Below, piece by piece: positions 27,234 through 34,645 of a stretch of DNA of 64,000 bases. The translations under genes were made by a program, and so were the position numbers. Numbering within the stretch: position 1 is the stretch's first letter; each line of letters begins with the position of its first letter. The notes beneath the pieces are model-generated. The model ran no database searches, was not told the DNA's origin, and worked only from the letters and a program-made list of their open reading frames with translations. Source of the DNA: Candidatus Latescibacterota bacterium (GTDB lineage Bacteria; JAAXHH01); the NCBI GenBank assembly GCA_012270975.1, contig JAAXHH010000129.1, positions 62,001 to 126,000 on the forward strand, written 5' to 3'.

Positions 27234-28352
27234 TCAGTTCGAGAGCGCGCCGGAAAGCACCATGTAAAGATAGGCCTTGACCTTCTCCAGTCTGTTTGCG
27301 GAAATGACCAGCTTGATGTGATGTATACCCCGTAGCATGAGAAAGGGCCCGGTCTTTCCAAACAGCGTCGTGGGTTTCGAAGCCCAGCCAGCCAGCGCCT
27401 TGAGCTTCTCCCCTACGACGAAGTCCTCGTAGCTCAACGCTTCGAGTATGGGATCCCAATCGGTCATACCGTCGATCCAGTAACGTGAATCCTGGGTGTA
27501 TCTTTGCTTGACTATGGGCGTAAGACCGAGTGTTGGTCCCAGTCCGTCCGAACGTACGTCGATGTTCGCCCCGGTGCTCACGATATCCGCCCGTTCCCTG
27601 AAGCGTGTAAGCACAGATTCGACCGCCGAAACATGTCCCGGCCAACCGGTGTTTTCGAGAAACGAGCAGATCCCCTCCTGTGCGTTAAAGCCCATTATCG
27701 CAAGGCGGACCGTGCGTTCCCGGGACGGAAACACGCCGAAGGAGTCCAGGCGCGTGTCTTCCGGCTGCGCCAGGTACACCCGCTCGGCGTTTTTTCGTTC
27801 AGCGGCAATCCTCTTCCAGCCGACACAGGAAACGAGTGCGTCGACAACCCTTCCGACTTCATGCTGAAGACCGCCGCCGCCGAACAATGTGCGCTCATTG
27901 GGCCGCAGGAACATGCCCGGTATCGGGTTTGCGCTGCCCGGCGCCGAATCGATGTCATACTCCAGCATCAGTTTACGCCCCACGATTTCCCGCAGGGGTG
28001 AGTGCTGAACTTCCATTTCTCTGAACAGCCTGCTGACCGCACCTGCGGTCTCGTCCGTCTCGTCTGTTCGCGCCTTCTCTTCGTAATAATCGCCTGATCG
28101 GTTCCCACTTGCCAACGAGACGCCGAAATCCGCCACGGGCCGGCTGTCGTGCAGCGGCAGTTCGAAACCGAAGGGCTGGGCGCCCATGGTGATGGGTAGC
28201 TGCCTCGCGCGTTCAAGTATCAGCCCCCACTCCCGCTTTCCGATAAGCCTGGAAGAAATCCCACTTCGCAATTGCCCTAGCAGTTCGGCCATCGTGCCGC
28301 CCTCTTCGGCAAGACGATCCTGGGTGAGCAGGACGGCTTCGTCGATATTCAC
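27234..28352 (-). CDS. Unrecognised protein of the RiPP cluster
   Basis: 372 residues, GTG start at 28352 with an excellent 'GGAGGT' seven bases before it. It is the last gene of the tailoring operon, nine bases after the YcaO stop. No signal or membrane segment. Two halves can be seen: an N-terminal half with 'PFGFELPLHDSRPVADFGVS', and a C-terminal half with 'GWPGHVSAVESVL', a Gly-Leu-Gly stretch, 'SRYWIDGMTDWDPILEALS' and 'GIHHIKLVISANRLEKVKAY'. I do not recognise flavin (SagB nitroreductase), PLP or metal motifs. The C-terminal segment reminds me of uncharacterised proteins near other RiPP genes, but that is memory, not proof. It could modify the core or bind the leader. Confidence 0.6.
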   Translation of the reverse strand: MNIDEAVLLTQDRLAEEGGTMAELLGQLRSGISSRLIGKREWGLILERARQLPITMGAQPFGFELPLHDSRPVADFGVSLASGNRSGDYYEEKARTDETDETAGAVSRLFREMEVQHSPLREIVGRKLMLEYDIDSAPGSANPIPGMFLRPNERTLFGGGGLQHEVGRVVDALVSCVGWKRIAAERKNAERVYLAQPEDTRLDSFGVFPSRERTVRLAIMGFNAQEGICSFLENTGWPGHVSAVESVLTRFRERADIVSTGANIDVRSDGLGPTLGLTPIVKQRYTQDSRYWIDGMTDWDPILEALSYEDFVVGEKLKALAGWASKPTTLFGKTGPFLMLRGIHHIKLVISANRLEKVKAYLYMVLSGALSN

Positions 28353-28361
28353 CTTACCTCC

Positions 28362-30677
28362 TTACGCGATTACCGGCGCGGGATTCATGTCGAATTCGGC
28401 CAGGGAGTGCCTACGACGGCCCATGCCGACAGGCACGTCGTACAGGCGCCCCGGGGCGAATCTTGCCCAGAAATGGCGCATGCCCGGCACGATGACCCGC
28501 GCGACGGGCATGCCGATGTCCGGCCGGGTCTGGTCCAGCACGAGGAACTCCATGCCCCTGGCTTCGACCATCGCCCGGGAGTATTCCACGTCATCGCGCG
28601 AGTCCGTTTTTTCGATTTCAGGATATTGCGCACCTCGCTTAAGCGGCGCGTCGAGCGATGGCGCGAGCCAGGGACACTCGGCGATACGCGCGGTCTTCCA
28701 CCAGTCGAGCGCCATCGGATCGTCGATCATGGGCCGGCCGGACCGACCAGGCTGACCGCCGCCGGGACGCGGCAGCCAGGTCAGGCACTGGTTCAGTTCG
28801 CAAATAGCCCGCAGGGCCGCCAGTCGCGGGTCGGCATGGGCGCCGGCGCCGTATATGATGTCCTCGGTTTCCGCTTCCGGCCTGCGGGAGAGCGCAACGA
28901 ACGAAGGTATCTCTATATCGGACGTAACGTCGAGCATCCACAGTTCCCGCTCGCAGCGACCGTAGTAGTCCTCGGCCGAGGCAAGGAACTCGTCGTCGAA
29001 GCTGGAAAGATCGACCCCGGGCACGCTCAGTCCATTATACCACCAGATAGCGAATGCATCGCGTTCGACCAGTTCATAGAAACCCTGCAGGATGGCCTCC
29101 TCCAGGGTGTTCCCCGCGGCACAGCCGTTGGAATCGGCAATCAGGTCAGCAGGGCCACGCTGTTCGGGCGCCATGCTGTAGAGCATTGACGTCGGCAGAT
29201 ACCGGTGCCGCTCCTGCGTGAACGACCACACGGGGGTCCAGTCGATTTCGGTATCGGGATGAAGACGCGCCGGGACGATGTTGTATGGGTGCCCTTTCGC
29301 GTTGATACTTTCCGCGTTGTCAAGCTGATCGTCGCTGAACAACTGCACGTCGTTGGGGTGGATCGCCTCGTCTTCCGCGGCGAAATCGAAGAGTCGTCCG
29401 CGGGTACGGATTTCGTCTCCGCTAAAGGCGCCTGAATGACGTTCGATCGCCTCGCAGAGGGCACTGGCCTCGGACTGTTCCCGCGTACTGCCCTTGCCGG
29501 CGCTTTTGCTACGCAGGCTGCGCCTGAGCGAACTCAGGCTCCGGCTTCGCATACCGGGATTGCTTCCCGCCCAGTAGACGTGAAGCCAGGAATCGTTCTC
29601 ATCGGTGGTACGCGCCAGCCAGGATACGACACCGCTGACCGGGCTCACCAGGTGACGGTACTTCGCCAGGGTTGCTTCCGGCGTAACGGTCCGCGCACCG
29701 CCGCTGTTGCGATGGGGTTTGGGGCTCGCCTTAAGACTCAGCGGAATCGGCGACCTATCGGACCGATACAGCGCTTCGTCGCCGCATGCAGGACACTGCG
29801 GCCGTTGCAGGACCGTATGCTTCGAGCTGGCGTATGCGCCTCCTTGCATCGAGATCGCGTGGTCGTGGATCGGGGCCGCTTCATCCAGTACGAGCCACTT
29901 GACGATTTCAGCCGCGATCAGCCCGTATACCGCCTCGAGCACGGCGGGTTCGGCGGCGAACGGCTTGAAGGCGGCATCCTCGCCGGCGACGTGCCGAAGG
30001 AACTGGTGGACCTCCTTGTGGCCGCGTAGCCGGTTGGCCAGGCAGTCCCAGCAGGGGCCCTGCCTGTCCGCGCGAAAGACGGGTCCGAACAGCACTTCCA
30101 TGCCGCGTGGCCTCACCAGCGTCCACGGAACTCCAGCCTCGAGCTGGCGCCGGTTCACCTCTGCAAATCGCGCGTCGAGATAGTCGTCGCAGACGACAAC
30201 CTTGAGCCGGGCGTCATCGCGATTCGTTACGCCGGCGCCGCTCATCTTAAGGTACCTGATCAGCCGGCCATCGTCGCCATCGACCGCAACGCGTGATTCC
30301 GCCAGTCGCTGTTGGACCCATCGGGGCGATGCGCCGATCGACGTCCAGTAAGCCGCCCGGGATCGGTCCATGCCATGGTCGGCAGAGATGACATAGCCCC
30401 GGTCGGAGAGCGAAACGACCGCCGCATGCACGTCGGCGGCGGCATGGCGGCCCTCGAGGTCGGCGACGATCCCGTCCAGCGGACGCCGGCCGTCGAGGAG
30501 CGGCATCAGGTCGCAGTACACCTTGCCATGCAGCAGGGTATCAAAGGATTCGGAAACTAGGAGCGTCTGCTGCTCGCCGATGACGTGGGATCTCAGGTGC
30601 GGGGTAAGCGCGGGGAGATCGACGAGGTCCCGGTCGGCAGGAGTCGTTCTCGTCAGTTTGCCGCTGCGGGAATTCAT
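28362..30677 (-). CDS. Fused ThiF-like/YcaO azoline-forming cyclodehydratase
   Basis: 771 residues from the ATG at 30677 (ATG at 30695 is an alternative). Residues about 1-330 form the E1/ThiF-like leader-binding part with two zinc-type Cys pairs, 'GPCWDC' (209, 212) and 'CPAC' (295, 298). Residues about 335-771 are the YcaO domain; its ATP site shows as 'SALCEAIER' (405-413), 'SNGCAAG' (516-522) and 'ELVERD' (535-540). The family uses ATP to cyclise Cys, Ser or Thr side chains onto the backbone. The three adjacent Cys of the precursor core are the obvious targets. The extreme C-terminus 'MNPAPVIA' keeps only a trace of the Pro-rich PxPxP end seen in many YcaO enzymes. No separate azoline oxidase gene was found. 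Confidence 0.92.
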   Translation of the reverse strand: MNSRSGKLTRTTPADRDLVDLPALTPHLRSHVIGEQQTLLVSESFDTLLHGKVYCDLMPLLDGRRPLDGIVADLEGRHAAADVHAAVVSLSDRGYVISADHGMDRSRAAYWTSIGASPRWVQQRLAESRVAVDGDDGRLIRYLKMSGAGVTNRDDARLKVVVCDDYLDARFAEVNRRQLEAGVPWTLVRPRGMEVLFGPVFRADRQGPCWDCLANRLRGHKEVHQFLRHVAGEDAAFKPFAAEPAVLEAVYGLIAAEIVKWLVLDEAAPIHDHAISMQGGAYASSKHTVLQRPQCPACGDEALYRSDRSPIPLSLKASPKPHRNSGGARTVTPEATLAKYRHLVSPVSGVVSWLARTTDENDSWLHVYWAGSNPGMRSRSLSSLRRSLRSKSAGKGSTREQSEASALCEAIERHSGAFSGDEIRTRGRLFDFAAEDEAIHPNDVQLFSDDQLDNAESINAKGHPYNIVPARLHPDTEIDWTPVWSFTQERHRYLPTSMLYSMAPEQRGPADLIADSNGCAAGNTLEEAILQGFYELVERDAFAIWWYNGLSVPGVDLSSFDDEFLASAEDYYGRCERELWMLDVTSDIEIPSFVALSRRPEAETEDIIYGAGAHADPRLAALRAICELNQCLTWLPRPGGGQPGRSGRPMIDDPMALDWWKTARIAECPWLAPSLDAPLKRGAQYPEIEKTDSRDDVEYSRAMVEARGMEFLVLDQTRPDIGMPVARVIVPGMRHFWARFAPGRLYDVPVGMGRRRHSLAEFDMNPAPVIA

Positions 30678-30729
30678 GTTCGACCGCCCCGGCATCCGGC
30701 GTTTCCGCGTCTGCTCAGTGTGGATGCCT

Positions 30730-33138
30730 TCATGCGTGTGTAGCAAGCGTATCGATCCGAGAGGCGGCGCGGGATGCGGTTCCTTCGACCGCCGACACCA
30801 GCGTATCGAAATCCTCCTGCCCGCAGGCGCTCGCAACAAGGGATTTGACCTTCGCCCCCGCCGTCGCCGCGTCAAATCCGTCCTCTCCTACCAGCCGCAT
30901 AACCCCTTGCAGGTCACGCCACAGGTTCGCGGCCTGCGCCAGCGACTCGTCGCCGGAGGCTTCGAATACCGCCGCGGCGGACGGAGCCGGATCGTCGAGG
31001 TAGTCACCCGCATGCGTCAACTGCAGGAAGCGAGCGGCATGCACGACATCGTTCAGCCCGCCGCGCATGCGGGCGTATGCGGACACACTCGTCTCTGCGC
31101 CGTCTTCCGGCTGTTCGCCCGACTGGGTGAGAAACGACTCGTTCGCGCCGCATTCGGCCAGGATCCGGCGCCGCGCATCGTCGAAGCGGCTTCCGATGCC
31201 GGAACCCTCAGGCTCGAAGAGGCAACGGGCCCGGGTGAGGACGGAAACCCCGCCGGAGACCGGATCTCGGACTTGCTCGGCCAGTTCGGTAAGCGGCAAC
31301 GCGGGAATGGCATCTGCGCCGGCGGAGACCGGGGAGAACAACAGGTTGTCCTGTGCCAGGTCGGTCAGGGCCTTTTGGAAGCTCCGGCACAAACGCTCAT
31401 TTTCACGCGATCTCTCGCCGTCATGGACGAACAGCATGTCGATGGAAATGCCGGGATAGGCTTCCCGGCTGGCCAGGTCACCCAAGAAAACGGCGGCGAC
31501 CTCACCCACGCTGTCCGTGCCGTACCGCTCGCCGAAATCCGCGACCACGGAGGCAAGCACCGTCGAAATCGACGCTTCGGCAAGATTTGACAGCGCCGTC
31601 CTTGCTTCCGCCGGCAACAGGTTGCCGCGCACCACGTGCATACCGACCTGAAACGCCTTGTCGTTCGACCAGTTCCGCACGATTTCGGCCGTTTCCCTCG
31701 AATCGACCACGGGCAATTCGACGATCTGGTCTTTCATTTCCTGGACGCCCATTTCATAGGTCCAGTAGACCCGGGCAAGCCCACGCCGTGCGATCGACTC
31801 GAATTCCTCGTCCTGCTCGAACCCCTTCGGCAGATCGAGATCGAGAAACTCCTGTTCCTGCAGGTTATCCAGGAGTTCCGGGTTCCGTTCGATCCACTTC
31901 GCGAGCCGCGGCGCGGCGCCGAAGATTTCTACGATCGTGTCAAAGGCATCGGGTCGCTTCGCGGCGAGCGGACTGTCGTAGACGCTCCAGTCATCAATCT
32001 CCGGATAGAAATGCTTGCGCCACTGGTCCACCAGCGGGTCCATCTTTTCAAACCACTTCCTGGGCTTCAGCACGATGTTCATCATATCGGAATAGGTTCC
32101 CGGCAATTCCGGCGATTCGTCGAGACTGACCTGCAGCAGCGGATACTGGCGGGATGCCACCGCGTGGTGGTCGGCATGGCGCTGCGCATTGAAAAGCATC
32201 CAGTTGCTGAACTTCCAGTCGGCGCTCCACGAATGGCGGGGCATGATCTTTTCCCAGCGGCCGTTTTCCAGACGGACCCGGCGGAGGTCGTAGTGCTGGA
32301 AGTAGTTGCTGATCTTCATGGAAAACACGCAGGACAGGCCGAGGAAGGCGAAGACCGGGACCGCCCAGATCCCGCCCATCCAGAATACCAGCGCGTACCA
32401 GAACGCGACGCCGAAGCCGTAGCGCCAGAAAGGATTACTGTAATGCCACATGGTCCGGCGGCGGCGCGCCAGGCGTTCTCTCGCCACTTCCCAGGAATTG
32501 ACGAGGTTGCTGACGATTTCCTTGGGCATGTACCGCCAGAAACTCTCCCCCTTCGGAGCGGAGCCCACGTCATACGGCGTGCCGACCAGGGCATGATGGA
32601 TGTATACGTGCTCCGTGGCATACTGCGGATAGGAAGCGGAGGAGAGCAGGAACTCGCCGATCCGGCGTTCCCAGGTCGTGCGCCGGTGAATCAATTCGTG
32701 GCCGACGACGAACACGGCCTGCGCTTCCATCGTCAATATGATGGCCAGCACAACGTCCTGCCACCAGACGAACTGGTCCGCCACCAGGATCTGCCACAGG
32801 CCGAAAACCAGGGTGGGCGGCCAAAGAAACGCCCACGACCAGACCGGCAGATTATGCCAGATCAGTCGGTGCTTCGGCGTTTTCCACGGATCCATGATGC
32901 GTCCGTCGCGGCCGAACACCCGGTCGAAGGACCAGGAAAGACTCATGAAGACCATGGGCGGCAGAAGCCACCATCCGCCATACAACGCGGCGAGCAGGAT
33001 CAACGGGAAAACGCCCAGCGGCAGGTAATGGGGAAGGGCGGTCAGGATGGACGGCTCGATCTCCTGCGTCGCATCGGACTGGTCCGGCCTGGCGCCGTCG
33101 ATTTCAGCGCTGTCGATTTCAACGGGATTTTGTGACAT
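30730..33138 (-). CDS. AlkB-type di-iron oxygenase fused to a degenerate GlnE-like domain
   Basis: 802 residues from the ATG at 33138, which has 'GGAGGTG' upstream. Residues about 35-380 are an AlkB-like membrane di-iron domain: several helices and histidine boxes 'GHELIH' (146-151), 'EHVYIHH' (176-182), 'NYFQHYDLRR' (278-287) and 'QRHADHH' (319-325). Residues about 395-800 look like glutamine-synthetase adenylyltransferase: 'WIERNPELLDNL', 'FLGDLASREAYPGISIDMLF' over the GMGKLG...SDIDL site, and 'MRGGLNDVVHAARFLQLTHAG' over GGIRDIEF. The catalytic Lys-Leu-Gly and the first metal Asp are lost (SDID to ISID), so nucleotidyl transfer is doubtful. The oxygenase would hydroxylate or desaturate the peptide or a lipid part. 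Confidence 0.8.
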   Translation of the reverse strand: MSQNPVEIDSAEIDGARPDQSDATQEIEPSILTALPHYLPLGVFPLILLAALYGGWWLLPPMVFMSLSWSFDRVFGRDGRIMDPWKTPKHRLIWHNLPVWSWAFLWPPTLVFGLWQILVADQFVWWQDVVLAIILTMEAQAVFVVGHELIHRRTTWERRIGEFLLSSASYPQYATEHVYIHHALVGTPYDVGSAPKGESFWRYMPKEIVSNLVNSWEVARERLARRRRTMWHYSNPFWRYGFGVAFWYALVFWMGGIWAVPVFAFLGLSCVFSMKISNYFQHYDLRRVRLENGRWEKIMPRHSWSADWKFSNWMLFNAQRHADHHAVASRQYPLLQVSLDESPELPGTYSDMMNIVLKPRKWFEKMDPLVDQWRKHFYPEIDDWSVYDSPLAAKRPDAFDTIVEIFGAAPRLAKWIERNPELLDNLQEQEFLDLDLPKGFEQDEEFESIARRGLARVYWTYEMGVQEMKDQIVELPVVDSRETAEIVRNWSNDKAFQVGMHVVRGNLLPAEARTALSNLAEASISTVLASVVADFGERYGTDSVGEVAAVFLGDLASREAYPGISIDMLFVHDGERSRENERLCRSFQKALTDLAQDNLLFSPVSAGADAIPALPLTELAEQVRDPVSGGVSVLTRARCLFEPEGSGIGSRFDDARRRILAECGANESFLTQSGEQPEDGAETSVSAYARMRGGLNDVVHAARFLQLTHAGDYLDDPAPSAAAVFEASGDESLAQAANLWRDLQGVMRLVGEDGFDAATAGAKVKSLVASACGQEDFDTLVSAVEGTASRAASRIDTLATHA

Positions 33139-33230
33139 GGCTACACCTCCTTGGTCAGCATAACCTGGCACCTGCGCGGGCGTTTTCTTGTCACCGGACG
33201 CCCTGAACCGAATACCCGGAACCGCTAGCC

Positions 33231-34532
33231 TCAGGTTCGCAGGACGGCGGCCAGACGCTCGAGCGCTTCGATGCAGAACGCGGTGGTCACGGCTTCGGAG
33301 CCATGGCCTATTTGTCCGACCGCGCCGAACTTCAGCGTCTGGTCGCCAAAGGCGAGCAGTTCCGGCCAGCTGCCGTCCTCGCGCTGCGAACTCAAGATGC
33401 TCCTCAACTGGCCCGGCGCGTCGATGCGCTCGAGGCGTCCGGCGTCGCAGAGCGCCGATACGGCCTGGGCGGTCTGCAGGACGTTGCCGAAACTGCCTTG
33501 CTCGTCCATCAAGCCCAGGACACGATCCGCAAGGACCGGGCGCAGCCGATCCAGGGCGGGGCTCACGCGTCTCACGGCACGGGCGACGGCATAGCAGATC
33601 GCGATCTCGTCGGGGTACCACTTGGACGCGTCCTTGAGATTGCCTTCGGCGATCAGTTCCTCCAGCCATCGCTGGGCGTCCCTGGTTTCGGGGCAGTCGC
33701 CGAGCCAGGCGATGACGTTCGCATTGACCACGGGGTCGGCTTCGATGCGAAAACGCGACACGACATCGGGTTCGTCGCCCTCCAGCATCCAGGTCATGAA
33801 ACGGCCTTCCCCGTCGCGGTTCGCCAGTATCCGCGGTATGTTCCTCCCCAGGAGAATCCAGGGGTGCGTACCAATCACCAGGGAACATAGCGTGGTGCTG
33901 TCGAGATCCTGGGGCAGATGGCGGTAGTAGCGCCAGAATCCGGGATATTCGATGGTATCAGCAAGATACGCCTTAGTCGCGGCGCAGATGGATCTGGCCT
34001 TCGCTTCCTGGCAACTTTCCAGGGCAAGGACGCAAAACGCCGAAATGAAGGGAGGCCTTTCGAAATGCCGCGGTACCTTCGGGTCGGCCACGTTGAACCG
34101 GATGCAGTGCCAGGCGCCGTGCTCGTCAATCGTCGACTCCAGGAAATCGAGACCACGGCGGATGCTTTCCCTGCTCGCTTCCGCAAGGACCTCGGCGCCG
34201 GCATCGCTACCTGGGACGCATTCCGCCCCGTCACCCGGCGGACGAAGGGGCGGCGCGGGATCGTACATGGTCTTGCGCAGAAACGCGAGGGACGACGCGC
34301 CGGTTCGCGCCTCCTCCCGTTCCTCCCTGGTGTATCGGCTGCGCGGGGGCAGGACGATATGGGTTGCGGCGGCGGTATCTTCGTGTACTTGTATCTCGTG
34401 GTCTGCCGCCATCGTCACGCCGAGTTCCTGCTCGATGGTCTCTTTGGGCCTGGCAAGGAGACGTGTCCGCAAGTCGTCGTCGTCGCCTGCTCTCAAGATA
34501 AGTAAATCGGCCGCGGTGGGGGACTTCTTCAT
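33231..34532 (-). CDS. NHLP leader fused to a terpene-cyclase-like toroid domain
   Basis: 433 residues from the ATG at 34532 ('CGGAG' upstream). Residues 18-78 align without gaps to the leader of the precursor at 26842; by eye 27 of 60 positions agree, including 'LLA.PK.TI', 'EIQVHE' against 'SIQVHE' and the 'LPP' turn. After a Pro-rich linker (91-115) comes an alpha-toroid domain of the squalene-cyclase/prenyltransferase type: 'RGLDFLESTIDEHGAW', 'SILSSQREDGSWPELL' (QW-like) and 'GHGSEAVTTAFCIEALERL'. 'DLDST' at 209-213 resembles a class-II cyclase DxDD motif with the last Asp replaced. It may be guided to the leader-binding enzymes or exporter through its leader copy; its reaction is unknown. 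Confidence 0.8.
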   Translation of the reverse strand: MKKSPTAADLLILRAGDDDDLRTRLLARPKETIEQELGVTMAADHEIQVHEDTAAATHIVLPPRSRYTREEREEARTGASSLAFLRKTMYDPAPPLRPPGDGAECVPGSDAGAEVLAEASRESIRRGLDFLESTIDEHGAWHCIRFNVADPKVPRHFERPPFISAFCVLALESCQEAKARSICAATKAYLADTIEYPGFWRYYRHLPQDLDSTTLCSLVIGTHPWILLGRNIPRILANRDGEGRFMTWMLEGDEPDVVSRFRIEADPVVNANVIAWLGDCPETRDAQRWLEELIAEGNLKDASKWYPDEIAICYAVARAVRRVSPALDRLRPVLADRVLGLMDEQGSFGNVLQTAQAVSALCDAGRLERIDAPGQLRSILSSQREDGSWPELLAFGDQTLKFGAVGQIGHGSEAVTTAFCIEALERLAAVLRT

Positions 34533-34645
34533 GAACGTCTGCTCCGTTCTCACGGGTCTCGTCCGAACGTGTGGCTCTAGCGGCTTGGCGGCGATCTGTC
34601 CGCTGCACATCAACCCGCCGCAGCTCCGCCCGCCGTCCACCCGGA

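Noticed and set aside
31636-33135. A 499-codon frame opposite the AlkB/GlnE gene
   Set aside because: The product has no motifs or membrane helices and is high in Arg/Asp/His, typical of antisense reading of a GC-rich gene.
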